DNA of 64,000 nucleotides from HGM04593 sp045591315 (GTDB taxonomy: Bacteria; Bacteroidota; Bacteroidia; Bacteroidales; Bacteroidaceae). The position numbers and the translations under genes were made by a program. Below, one piece after another: positions 9,208 through 17,603 of this stretch (position 1 is the stretch's first letter; each line of letters begins with the position of its first letter). The stretch covers positions 178,494 to 242,493 of the forward strand of contig JAZNSN010000081.1 of assembly GCA_045591315.1 (NCBI GenBank), in the 5' to 3' direction. Below the pieces are notes generated by a model. The model was not told the origin of the DNA and did no database searches. It was given only the letters and a program-made list of their open reading frames with translations.

Positions 9208-10007
9208 TGGAGAACATTTCAAAGGATAGGATAACCGGAATTGTAGGCACGTTGCTGTTCCACACGGTACTGCTCGTTCTGCTGTGTCTGCTGGTGATGG
9301 CAGCACCGCCAAGGCAGGAGGAGTCGGGTGTGCCTGTTGTCTTAGGCAATGTTGAAGATGCTTTCGGCAGTGAATTGGCCATGACGGATGTCGAGATAAT
9401 CCCGCAGCCCGAAGTGTCTCAGCAACTTCCTTCTTCGGATGATGTCTCTCAGGAAGAGCCGCTCTTGACTCAGGATGCTGAAGAGAGTATTGCTGTACCT
9501 GCAAAGAAGGAGACCAAAAGTGCAAAGGAGATAGAGGCGGAGCGTAGAGCCGCCGAGGAGGCTGAACGCAAGCGAATAGAGAAGGAGACAAAGGCGAAGG
9601 CCGACAATCTCATAGCCGGTGCTTTCGGAAAAGGCAATTCTATGAGCAGCAAAGGCAACTCAAGCGATGGTGAGGGTACACAAGGCTCCAAGGACGGCAA
9701 CTCTTCTACGGGAAAGACAACCGGAATTGGCGGAACAGGTGTCTTTGACCTGAACGGACGTTCCTTGAGTCCTGCCGGTTTGCCTAAGCCGCATTATAAT
9801 GTGCAGGAAGAGGGTCGTGTGGTCGTTACGATTACCGTAAATCCACAAGGCAATGTGGTTAGAGCAAGTATAAATCCACGAACGAATACTTCAAGCCCGG
9901 CTTTGCGTAAAGCTGCACTTGAAGCTGCAAGGAAAGCTACTTTTAATGCTGTTTCTCAGGTTGAGGATCAGGAGGGTACGATTACATATTACTTTAAACT
10001 GAAATAA
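9207..10007 (+). CDS. tonB: TonB-family energy transducer
   Basis: Links the ExbBD motor to TonB-dependent outer-membrane transporters such as SusC proteins. The 266-residue protein has an N-terminal membrane anchor (about residues 11-33), a charged middle with a Glu/Lys/Arg coiled-coil-like stretch (AEEAERKRIEKETKAK), a Gly/Ser-rich linker, and a C-terminal TonB domain (RVVVTITVNPQGNVVRASI ... ARKATFNAV). The linker uses charged and small residues in place of the Pro-rich spacer of enterobacterial TonB. A TolA-like role is an alternative, but the C-terminal fold pattern fits TonB. Confidence 0.88.
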   Translation: MENISKDRITGIVGTLLFHTVLLVLLCLLVMAAPPRQEESGVPVVLGNVEDAFGSELAMTDVEIIPQPEVSQQLPSSDDVSQEEPLLTQDAEESIAVPAKKETKSAKEIEAERRAAEEAERKRIEKETKAKADNLIAGAFGKGNSMSSKGNSSDGEGTQGSKDGNSSTGKTTGIGGTGVFDLNGRSLSPAGLPKPHYNVQEEGRVVVTITVNPQGNVVRASINPRTNTSSPALRKAALEAARKATFNAVSQVEDQEGTITYYFKLK

Positions 10008-10009
10008 TT

Positions 10010-10555
10010 ATGAGCAAGGTATATCTTTTTCTTGCCGACGGTTTCGAGACTGTTGAGGCATTGGCTCCGGCTGATGTTATGCGCCGTGCAGGCATAGAGG
10101 TTGTGACAGTCTCTATAATGGGTCGCCAGAATGTTGTTTCAGCACAGAATGTGCCGGTTGTTGCAGATGTACTCTATGAAGATATATGCTTCTGCGATGC
10201 CGATGCCCTGGTGTTGCCCGGCGGAGGAACCGGCACCGATAATCTGTCGGCTCATGAGCCATTGTGCGCACTTTTAGTAAAGGCACATGCCGAAGGTAAG
10301 CTTGTAGCTGCAATATGTGCAGCACCTATGGTTTTTGGCAGAATAGGAATTCTAAAAGGCCGCAAGGCTACATGTTATCCGGGTTGCGAGGGTGACCTCT
10401 TTGGTGCTGAATATACTGCAGCCCCGGTTGAGGAGGACGGAAATATAATTACAGGTTGCGGTCCCGGTGTCTCTTTCGATTTCGGTTTCGCCATTGTTGA
10501 ACGTCTCTGCGGAGGTGATGCCGTGAATACATTGCGTTCGCAGATGCAATTTTGA
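10010..10555 (+). CDS. DJ-1/PfpI family protein (YajL/ThiJ-like)
   Basis: 181-residue cytoplasmic protein of the DJ-1 superfamily, associated with protection against reactive carbonyls and oxidative damage. The nucleophile elbow AAICAAP places the reactive Cys at residue 103, and Glu17 (GFETVEALAP) is the partner residue seen in the DJ-1/YajL branch. The loop LPGGGTGTDNL is also typical. It follows tonB after two bases and precedes ispD by ten, so it is co-transcribed. Whether it acts as a deglycase, chaperone or other enzyme cannot be told from sequence. Confidence 0.92.
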   Translation: MSKVYLFLADGFETVEALAPADVMRRAGIEVVTVSIMGRQNVVSAQNVPVVADVLYEDICFCDADALVLPGGGTGTDNLSAHEPLCALLVKAHAEGKLVAAICAAPMVFGRIGILKGRKATCYPGCEGDLFGAEYTAAPVEEDGNIITGCGPGVSFDFGFAIVERLCGGDAVNTLRSQMQF

Positions 10556-10565
10556 TTATTCTGTT

Positions 10566-11264
10566 ATGAAAAGATATCTTATAGTAGTAGCCGGAGGCAA
10601 AGGCATGCGTATGGGCGGTGAGACTCCTAAGCAGTTCCAGCTATTGGGAGAGAAACCGGTTGTTATGGTAACATTGGAACGCCTTCATGCCATAGACCCC
10701 TCTATGCAGCTGATTCTGGTGCTTCCGGCAGAGCACATGGATATGTGGATCTCTCTATGCAAGCAACACTCTTTTGCAGTTCCATTGTTGCTGGCTCAAG
10801 GCGGCTCTACACGTTTTCATTCGGTACAGAACGGTCTTGCACAGGTCGATGATATCGACGATGCTCTTGTTGGGGTGCACGACGGTGTCCGTCCTTTCGT
10901 TTCTCCGAAAGTGCTGGACGACTGCTTTTGCGAAGCCTGGATTCACGGTGCTGCAATACCGATGATAGATATTCAAGACAGCTTGCGTCACATTGTCGGC
11001 GGCAATGGCGTTACAGAGGTCGTTCAGCGCGACCGTTACCGTCTGGTACAGACTCCGCAGGTATTCAAGTTGTCTCTTCTGCGACGTGCCTATGAACAGC
11101 GTTTTGTTGAGAGTTTCACCGACGATGCTTCTGTCGTTGAGGCATTGGGTGAACAGGTAGTAGGCGTTGAGGGAAACCGCGAGAACATTAAGTTGACAAC
11201 ACCTTTCGACCTCATGGTTGCCAAGACCTTGATGGAATGCTGGATACCACAACAAGAAATATAA
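10566..11264 (+). CDS. ispD: 2-C-methyl-D-erythritol 4-phosphate cytidylyltransferase
   Basis: Third enzyme of the MEP isoprenoid pathway, transferring CMP from CTP to methylerythritol phosphate. The 232-residue protein has the nucleotide-binding opening VVAGGKGMRMGGETPKQF, the GVHDGVRPFV motif and the VQTPQVF and FTDDAS segments. It overlaps the next gene, recG, by 28 bases, which suggests translational coupling. The preceding pathway gene dxr is in the window on the other strand (20190-21353). Confidence 0.96.
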   Translation: MKRYLIVVAGGKGMRMGGETPKQFQLLGEKPVVMVTLERLHAIDPSMQLILVLPAEHMDMWISLCKQHSFAVPLLLAQGGSTRFHSVQNGLAQVDDIDDALVGVHDGVRPFVSPKVLDDCFCEAWIHGAAIPMIDIQDSLRHIVGGNGVTEVVQRDRYRLVQTPQVFKLSLLRRAYEQRFVESFTDDASVVEALGEQVVGVEGNRENIKLTTPFDLMVAKTLMECWIPQQEI

Positions 11265-13336
11265 AGTTCCTGCCCGGTGTGGGCGAGCAGCGTGCAACAT
11301 TGCTTAACAGGGAGCTGAATATACACTCCCTGTACGACTTGTTGTACTATTTCCCGTACAAATATATCGACCGAAGCCGGGTTTTCAAAGTTTCGGAATT
11401 GGGAAGTCAGCTGCAGCATGTGCAGCTCATAGGCGAGATACGTTCGTTCGAGGAGATGGGTGAGGGTGCGTCACGTCGTCTTGTGGCACATTTTACTGAC
11501 GGCACAGCCTTTGTCGATCTTGTATGGTTCCGTGGACTCAAGTTTGTAAAGAACCGTCTTAAGCTGAGTACTAAATATGTCGTGTTCGGGAAGCCGTCTA
11601 TGTTCAACGGACGGATAAACATTGCTCACCCTGATGTTGATGATGCCTCATTGCTGAAGTTAGACAATATGGGACTGCAGCCATATTACAATACAACGGA
11701 AAAGATGAAACGTAGTGGTCTCAACTCCAATGCGATGGCCAAGCTGGTGCAGAATCTTTTCGTTCTGTTGAACAAGGAGATTGAGGAAACGCTTTCGCCC
11801 GATATTATAAGAAAGCATGGCCTTATGTCGCTTGACGACGCACTCCGCATAATCCATTTTCCAAAGAACAACAAGGAACTTCAGCTTGCGCAGTACCGTC
11901 TCAAGTTTGAGGAGCTTTTCTTTATCCAGCTGAATATATTGCATTATGCCAAGGATCGGCAGAAAAGATATGTAGGCCATCGTTTTGCCAAGGTCGGTGA
12001 CATGTTCAACCGCTTTTATCATGAAAATCTGCCTTTCGAGCTTACAGGTGCCCAGAAGCGCGTAGTCAAGGAGATACGTTCCGATGTGAACGGGAATAGA
12101 CAGATGAACCGCCTTATACAAGGTGATGTGGGCAGTGGAAAGACGCTTGTCGCACTGCTCTCCATGCTTCTTGCAAAGGACAATGGCTATCAGGCATGTA
12201 TGCTTGCTCCGACAGAGATTCTTTCCGAACAGCATTTTGCAACGTTGCGCCGTATGCTGGGCAATCTTCCAGTAAGAGTGGAACTGCTGACAGGCAGTAC
12301 AAGACCGAAGGAGAGGCTGCCTATTCTTGAGGGTCTTGAGAACGGTGATGTGGATATACTTGTTGGCACGCATGCAGTGCTTGAGGACAATGTGCAGTTC
12401 CGCAACCTGGGTCTTGCCGTTATCGACGAGCAGCACCGTTTCGGTGTAGTGCAACGTGCAAAGATGTGGGCAAAGAACAATATTCCTCCACATGTGCTTG
12501 TAATGACTGCAACTCCGATACCCAGAACGCTTGCCATGACGCTGTACGGCGACCTTGACGTGTCGGTGATTGATGAATTGCCGCCAGGCAGGAAGCCTAT
12601 CACAACCAATCATATATTCCGTAGCCGTGCAGACGGAATGTACTCTTTTATTAAGAAGCAGCTTGAAGCTGGAAGACAGGCCTATGTGGTCTATCCTCTT
12701 ATAAAGGAGAGTGAGAAACTCGACCTTAAGAATCTTGAGGACGGCTATAATCAGCTATGCAATGTATTTTGTGACTACAAGCTAGGCAAGCTGCACGGTA
12801 AGATGAAACCGAAAGAGAAGGATGAGGAGATGCGCCGTTTTGCACAGGGCGAGACTCAGATTCTTGTATCTACAACAGTTATTGAAGTTGGAGTTGACGT
12901 TCCGAATGCTTCGGTAATGGTGATAGAGAATGCAGAACGTTTCGGTCTCTCACAACTGCATCAGCTCCGTGGGCGGGTCGGGCGTGGCGCATCGCAATCC
13001 TACTGTCTGCTTGTAACCGATTACAAGTTATCGGAAGATACGCGTAAACGAATGGAGATAATGACTTCGAGCAACGATGGTTTTGAAATAGCCGAAGCCG
13101 ACCTTAAGCTCCGTGGTCCTGGAGATATGGAGGGTACGCAGCAGAGCGGAATAGCCTTTGATTTGAAGATTGCAAATCTCGCCCGTGATGAGCAACTGCT
13201 GCAGTTTGTGCGTGAGGTAGCTCGCGAAGTAGTCGAAGCCGACCCAGAGTGCTGCAATACGGTGTACAGGGTAGTGTGGGAGCGTCTGCGCATGATAAAA
13301 AACATGCGGAACTGGAATTGGGGAGCGATATCATAA
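11237..13336 (+). CDS. recG: ATP-dependent DNA helicase RecG
   Basis: Helicase that remodels stalled replication forks and recombination intermediates. The 699-residue protein has the N-terminal wedge/OB domain, then a superfamily 2 motor: Walker A GDVGSGKT, Walker B variant DEQHRFG, motif III MTATPIPRTL and C-terminal motifs STTVIEVGVDVPNAS and QLRGRVGRG. Length is normal. The start overlaps ispD by 28 bases; it is the first Met in the frame and gives the expected N-terminus (KFLPGVGEQRA). Last gene of the pdxJ-to-recG run; no clear hairpin terminator follows it. Confidence 0.97.
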   Translation: MLDTTTRNIKFLPGVGEQRATLLNRELNIHSLYDLLYYFPYKYIDRSRVFKVSELGSQLQHVQLIGEIRSFEEMGEGASRRLVAHFTDGTAFVDLVWFRGLKFVKNRLKLSTKYVVFGKPSMFNGRINIAHPDVDDASLLKLDNMGLQPYYNTTEKMKRSGLNSNAMAKLVQNLFVLLNKEIEETLSPDIIRKHGLMSLDDALRIIHFPKNNKELQLAQYRLKFEELFFIQLNILHYAKDRQKRYVGHRFAKVGDMFNRFYHENLPFELTGAQKRVVKEIRSDVNGNRQMNRLIQGDVGSGKTLVALLSMLLAKDNGYQACMLAPTEILSEQHFATLRRMLGNLPVRVELLTGSTRPKERLPILEGLENGDVDILVGTHAVLEDNVQFRNLGLAVIDEQHRFGVVQRAKMWAKNNIPPHVLVMTATPIPRTLAMTLYGDLDVSVIDELPPGRKPITTNHIFRSRADGMYSFIKKQLEAGRQAYVVYPLIKESEKLDLKNLEDGYNQLCNVFCDYKLGKLHGKMKPKEKDEEMRRFAQGETQILVSTTVIEVGVDVPNASVMVIENAERFGLSQLHQLRGRVGRGASQSYCLLVTDYKLSEDTRKRMEIMTSSNDGFEIAEADLKLRGPGDMEGTQQSGIAFDLKIANLARDEQLLQFVREVAREVVEADPECCNTVYRVVWERLRMIKNMRNWNWGAIS

Positions 13337-13389
13337 GATAGTCTAAAGACCTTGTTGACCGCTATTTTAGTAAACTTAACTGATTAATT

Positions 13390-13420
13390 TTCGTTATAAT
13401 AGCTTTTTTTATTACCTTTG
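13390..13420 (+). promoter_or_regulatory. Promoter of ndk (TTCG - 19 bases - TACCTTTG)
   Basis: The -7 box TACCTTTG at 13413-13420 matches TAnnTTTG exactly, and TTCG at 13390-13393, one base off TTTG, is 19 bases upstream. It ends 69 bases before the chosen ndk start, supporting the ATG at 13490 over an in-frame upstream TTG at 13418 that falls inside the box. Confidence 0.7.
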
Positions 13421-13489
13421 CCGCACTCCAATGTGAACACGTCGGATAAGTTTTCGGTACACTTTCAACTAACACATAATAGAATCATA

Positions 13490-13963
13490 ATGGAAAAAAC
13501 GCTTGTCCTCATAAAGCCGAACGCATTGCAGCGTGGTCTTGTAGGTGATATAGTAACACGTTTCGAACGTAAGGGTCTTAGAATAGCAGGCATGAAGATG
13601 ATGTTTATGACCGATGAAATAGTAAATGAGCATTATGCACATCTCGTCGAGCGTCCATTCTTCCCATATCTGAAGGCTTCTATGCAGGCAGCTCCTATTA
13701 TAGCTTGCTGTGTCGAGGGTGCAGAGGCCGTAGAGACAGTGCGTCTTATGGTAGGCGTTACCAACTCGCGCAAGGCCCTGCCGGGTACAATACGTGGCGA
13801 CTTCTCAATGAGCGGCGAACAGAATGTCGTTCATGCATCCGACAGCGTAGAGAATGCCCTTGTCGAAATCAACCGTTTCTTTGCTCCAGGCGAGCTGTTC
13901 GACTATGATTCGGCAGTGACATGCTTTGAATACGGCGGTGAAGAGAGCCAGAAGTATAAATAA
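13490..13963 (+). CDS. ndk: Nucleoside diphosphate kinase
   Basis: Transfers the gamma phosphate between nucleoside triphosphates and diphosphates through a phospho-His. The 157-residue protein starts MEKTLVLIKPNA, has the family segment GTIRGDFS and the active-site His115 in QNVVHASDS. It is slightly longer than the ~140-residue E. coli enzyme because of an extended C-terminus (LFDYDSAVTCFEYGG). It has its own promoter and is followed after 39 bases by a cell-wall peptidase gene. Confidence 0.97.
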   Translation: MEKTLVLIKPNALQRGLVGDIVTRFERKGLRIAGMKMMFMTDEIVNEHYAHLVERPFFPYLKASMQAAPIIACCVEGAEAVETVRLMVGVTNSRKALPGTIRGDFSMSGEQNVVHASDSVENALVEINRFFAPGELFDYDSAVTCFEYGGEESQKYK

Positions 13964-14002
13964 GTTTATCCGGGGACTGCTCATTAATAAACTCGAATAA
14001 AA

Positions 14003-14869
14003 GTGAAGAATATATTCCGTTGCATACTGTTCCAGGTAATTTGTTTCTTTGCATTGACTGGTGTCAAGGCGCAGGATTGTGTTGCCGATGTGGTTTCTGT
14101 TCAGACAAGCATTGAGGGTGTCACTCCGGTTGCCATGCGTAGGATGTTGCTGAACGAGGCACATATTATTCCGATGAGTGACATGTATCCCGAATGGGCG
14201 AACAGCGGTGTGCATTATACAGCAACGCTTCCCGATTCGTTTGCAATAGATCTGAGCGGTTACAGCATGCCTGCAACCAGTACGAAGATAACCGATGTGT
14301 TCGGCTATCGTCCGCGTCGTCGTCGCGTACACCAGGGGATAGACATCAAGGTACAGACCGGAGATACCATCTATGCGGCATTTGACGGCAAGGTGCGTAT
14401 CTCGTCATATCAACGTCGTGGCTACGGAAATTTTGTTGTGATACGTCATAATAACGGCATTGAGACACTGTACGGCCATCTTTCGAAGAAGTTTGTTGTG
14501 GCAAACCAGAATGTAAAGTCAGGTGATCCGATAGGCCTTGGCGGAAGTACAGGGCGTTCTTCAGGTTCTCATCTGCATTTTGAGACAATTCTTATGGGAA
14601 AGGCCATTAATCCGGCTTTTCTATTTGATTTCAAGAACCAGACTGTTACAGGAGAGAAATATCTTTATCGCAAGCCGGGCAGCAAGTATGTAGAGAACGG
14701 CAAGGTAAAGACCGCCGGTCCGGAGCCCAAGTATCATAAGGTGAGGAAAGGAGATACCGTTTCAAAGATAGCTCACAAGCATGGTGTCTCGCAAAAAACC
14801 ATATTTAAGCTTAACGGTATAAATGCAAAGACAGTTCTTCGGCTAGGAATGACATTGAGATATCAGTAA
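14003..14869 (+). CDS. Exported M23 (LytM) peptidase with LysM domain
   Basis: Periplasmic peptidoglycan endopeptidase candidate of 288 residues. A signal peptide ends near VKAQDC. The zinc-site motifs are HQGID (His110, Asp114) and HLH (His190, His192), the complete LytM set, so an active enzyme is expected. A C-terminal LysM module (about residues 243-288, YHKVRKGDTVSKIAHKHGVS) would bind the glycan strands. The start codon is GTG, chosen because no ATG lies before the signal peptide in this frame. The stop codon is part of a long terminator hairpin. Confidence 0.92.
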   Translation: MKNIFRCILFQVICFFALTGVKAQDCVADVVSVQTSIEGVTPVAMRRMLLNEAHIIPMSDMYPEWANSGVHYTATLPDSFAIDLSGYSMPATSTKITDVFGYRPRRRRVHQGIDIKVQTGDTIYAAFDGKVRISSYQRRGYGNFVVIRHNNGIETLYGHLSKKFVVANQNVKSGDPIGLGGSTGRSSGSHLHFETILMGKAINPAFLFDFKNQTVTGEKYLYRKPGSKYVENGKVKTAGPEPKYHKVRKGDTVSKIAHKHGVSQKTIFKLNGINAKTVLRLGMTLRYQ

Positions 14870-14912
14870 TAAAAGAATAGGCTGCCTAAAGCAGCCTATT
14901 CTTTTATTACTG
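14864..14912. terminator. 22-bp perfect stem terminator overlapping the stop codon
   Basis: Arms 14864-14885 and 14891-14912 are exact reverse complements around the loop CTAAA. The left arm contains the final codons and TAA stop of the peptidase gene. A/T-rich flanks give U-rich tails in both directions, so it may also stop transcripts arriving from the minus-strand operon. Confidence 0.85.
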
Positions 14913-14970
14913 ATTATTATCATCGTTGGAATTTCGAAATCTTGCAAGAGCGCAATATAAATAATCATTT

Positions 14971-15011
14971 GTGGCGTATGAAGGAACCGGAAGGCCCGTT
15001 ACATACGCCAC
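14971..15011 (-). terminator. Possible hairpin after the minus-strand ten-gene run
   Basis: GTGGCGTATG (14971-14980) pairs with CATACGCCAC (15002-15011) around a 21-base G/C-rich loop, 23 bases past the stop of the PDZ protein gene. There is no strong T run on the minus strand, so it may act with the stronger hairpin at 14864-14912. Confidence 0.4.
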
Positions 15012-15033
15012 TGTTATGTATCAATATTTCTCA

Positions 15034-16239
15034 CTACTCCTTGCCTACGGCAATCTCTATCAGACCACTGTCTCGCAGAACAGACAATATAAGCTTGTCC
15101 GGTAGAGTATGAAGGATATTGCGTGCATTGAGATCGTCGGCTGTAATGCCATTGATTCTTTCGATGCGGTCACCTCGGCGTAGTCCGGCCTTCTCGGCAT
15201 TACCGCCTTCGAGCAAGCCGTTTACAACCCAATGGCTGTTATTTGGCTGGAGTGCAATACCGAAATCGTTTGGTTGCGGTTTATCGAAGTTCTTGTTTGG
15301 TCGAATATGGATAACCCAATTCTGAAAATCGAAAATAACATCAAAGCGAGCAAAGAGTCCATTGCCTGCAAGTCCGTCGAAGCGATTATCGGCCATAGCG
15401 CCATGTTCGTTATCTGAGCAAGAGATGCGTATATCTTTGATAGCCTTACCGCCGATGCTTATTTGCTCCGTAAGCGCATAACTCTCTGTTCGTGAGCCGC
15501 CGATGCCACCCGTCTCATATGTCATACGGCCAACATCGGCAAGGTGACCGTCTCTCTTCAAGCGATTTGTCGTACCGCTATTGAGTGATAACTCGTCGGG
15601 CATACCTGTATCCATAAGGAAGTTCCCGTTGAGAGTATATCCATCTGCAAATGTTACTGATAGCGGAAGTATGATACGGTCCTTGTTGTTTAGCCATTTG
15701 CATTGTATGGCTGTAAAATCTTCTGATATTTTCTCTTCTGGTGTCATGAAACGAATATAGCCGTCGGCATAGTTGAACTCCACACGCTTGTCCTGCATAA
15801 ACGGTAAGCCAAATAGACCGTCAGCACCATCGCCGAGTATTTTGCGCAGGTCCATAACAATTGCCTTCTGTTCGGTGCCCGACACCTCACCAATACGGTA
15901 GCTCCAGCTGCTCGCATCAATTGTTGTTAACTCAAATCCGTTACCGGCACCAGACAACATCGCCTTATGCAAGTTTGTGTTCTTTCCGAAATATGATGAA
16001 TAGAAAGTAGAATCCAACAATAGGTTGCTGCTGCCAGTATCAAAAATCATTCTTGCAGGAATTGAATCTCTGAGTATTACATCGAAGTATAGATGATCAT
16101 TATACTTCATCTCAATTGCGTCTGCAGGAAGTTGAGGCCTTGTATCCTGCTGCTGTTTTTGCTGATTGGCATTTGAACAAGCTGTAGCCCAAAGCAAAAC
16201 TGTTACGGTGAATATATGGATAAGGTTCTTCATAAACAT
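15034..16239 (-). CDS. Lipoprotein with retropepsin-like aspartyl protease and PDZ domains
   Basis: 401-residue predicted lipoprotein; lipobox Cys21 follows a hydrophobic stretch (TVLLWATAC). Two D-T-G motifs, FDTGSS (Asp67) and FLMDTGMP (near residue 211), are spaced as in single-chain aspartyl proteases built from two retropepsin-like halves. A PDZ domain (about residues 320-400, LEGGNAEKAGLRRGDRIERING) follows. This architecture is common in Bacteroidota, but substrates are not known to me. It is the last gene of the tsaB-to-here run, ten bases after the phosphatase. A second Met at codon 3 (16233) is an equally likely start. Confidence 0.82.
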   Translation of the reverse strand: MFMKNLIHIFTVTVLLWATACSNANQQKQQQDTRPQLPADAIEMKYNDHLYFDVILRDSIPARMIFDTGSSNLLLDSTFYSSYFGKNTNLHKAMLSGAGNGFELTTIDASSWSYRIGEVSGTEQKAIVMDLRKILGDGADGLFGLPFMQDKRVEFNYADGYIRFMTPEEKISEDFTAIQCKWLNNKDRIILPLSVTFADGYTLNGNFLMDTGMPDELSLNSGTTNRLKRDGHLADVGRMTYETGGIGGSRTESYALTEQISIGGKAIKDIRISCSDNEHGAMADNRFDGLAGNGLFARFDVIFDFQNWVIHIRPNKNFDKPQPNDFGIALQPNNSHWVVNGLLEGGNAEKAGLRRGDRIERINGITADDLNARNILHTLPDKLILSVLRDSGLIEIAVGKE

Positions 16240-16249
16240 ATCATTAATA

Positions 16250-17590
16250 TTATTGCTTTGTTGCGACAGCTCCTGTTCCGAATCCTTTCAGTTCTCTGAT
16301 TATTCTTGGGATATCAGTGTTATCAATAACACCGTGGAATACCTCTGCAGATTTGCCGATGGCAAACAGAGGAACGAATGTGCCTGAATGGTTGTAGCTT
16401 GCCCACGATAAAAGTGCCTCACGGTTGAGTTTGTGCATTGCCTCGAAGGAGAGCTCCTTTGCAAGGTCGCTGTCCATTGTAACCTTCTCGTCCTTGCTCT
16501 TATCCTTTCTCGGTGCTATGCCCATATTTTCTTCAAGCAGTTCATTCACACGCCCCCATGTGGTCTCTTTCTCGGCAAGCAGTATATCCTTCATTCTCTC
16601 AACGCTCACCTTCTGTCTTTCGAGGGCCTTCAGATTAAGCCGGTATTCGTGGCTGTAACCAAGTACAATGCCACCAGTCTCATGGTCGGCAGTAACGATA
16701 ATCAGTGTCTCGTCCTTGTGCTTCTTGTAGAATTCGTATGCAACCTCAATGGCTTTGTTGAAGTCCATTACCTCCTGGAACATTGTAGCGGCATCGTCGT
16801 TGTGCGATGCATAGTCAATCTTTCCTCCCTCAATCATCATGAAGAATCCCTTGTCGCTCTTATCTTCAAGGAAATCGATTCCGGCTTCTGTAATCTGTGC
16901 CAGAGTGAGGTCATCTTCTGTTCTGTCTATTGTATAAGGAATCTCAGTAGCGACATCTTTCTGGTAAAGCATCATTCTTTCGGCCTTCTCAGCCTTGCTC
17001 TTGTAATCCTCGAATCCTCGTGCAATAGCATATCCCTGTTTCTCCGCTTTGCCGTAAAGCTCCTTGCGTTCGCCGTCGCTGCATTTTGCATCTCCTCCTG
17101 CATAGAAGTCATAGCCTGCTGTCAACATCCATTGTGCAATTTCACTGTAGTTGTTGCGGTCAAAGTTATGTGCATAGAAGGCGCTCGGAGTAGCATGGTT
17201 AATACATACTGTTGTGGCCACACCAACAGCCATTCCGGCCTCTTTTGCCTGCAGTGCAACGCTGAATACGTTCTTCCCGTCGGCATCTACGCCAATTCTG
17301 CCGTTCCGGCTCTTGCTTCCGGTCGATAATGCTGTTCCCGATGCAGCAGAGTCCGTTACGCCGTTGCTTGCCGAGAATGTGGTTACGAAAGCTGTCTGCG
17401 GGAACTGCGTGAAGCACAGTTGCTGCGGGCGGCCTATTACTCCCTGCTTCTCGCCCAAATAGAGCTCGGTTCCCAGCACATGTGAAGGTCCCATGCCGTC
17501 ACCGATAAAGTAGAAAATGTACTTAGGTCCGTTGCAGTAGCCTGTTGCAACAAAAAGCAACAATAGGATTGTTCCAAATAATCGTTTCAT
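16250..17590 (-). CDS. Alkaline phosphatase (PhoA family), exported
   Basis: 446-residue periplasmic phosphomonoesterase with a signal peptide (MKRLFGTILLLLFVATGYC). Metal and catalytic motifs are all present: GDGMG (Asp31), VTDSAASGTA with nucleophile Ser81, EGGKIDYASHNDD, TADHETGG and HSGTFVPL. The enzyme releases phosphate from organic esters. It sits between the serpin and the PDZ protein genes with gaps of 10-13 bases, so it is expressed with the envelope operon; a separate phosphate-starvation promoter was not seen. Confidence 0.94.
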   Translation of the reverse strand: MKRLFGTILLLLFVATGYCNGPKYIFYFIGDGMGPSHVLGTELYLGEKQGVIGRPQQLCFTQFPQTAFVTTFSASNGVTDSAASGTALSTGSKSRNGRIGVDADGKNVFSVALQAKEAGMAVGVATTVCINHATPSAFYAHNFDRNNYSEIAQWMLTAGYDFYAGGDAKCSDGERKELYGKAEKQGYAIARGFEDYKSKAEKAERMMLYQKDVATEIPYTIDRTEDDLTLAQITEAGIDFLEDKSDKGFFMMIEGGKIDYASHNDDAATMFQEVMDFNKAIEVAYEFYKKHKDETLIIVTADHETGGIVLGYSHEYRLNLKALERQKVSVERMKDILLAEKETTWGRVNELLEENMGIAPRKDKSKDEKVTMDSDLAKELSFEAMHKLNREALLSWASYNHSGTFVPLFAIGKSAEVFHGVIDNTDIPRIIRELKGFGTGAVATKQ

Positions 17591-17603
17591 ATCATTCGTT
17601 TTT

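Noticed and set aside
11660..12613. Minus-strand 317-codon frame inside recG
   Set aside because: Antisense shadow of conserved helicase motifs; no signal, domain or codon character.
13418..13489. Extended N-terminus for ndk from a TTG codon
   Set aside because: The codon lies in the predicted -7 promoter box, and family members start at the ATG at 13490.
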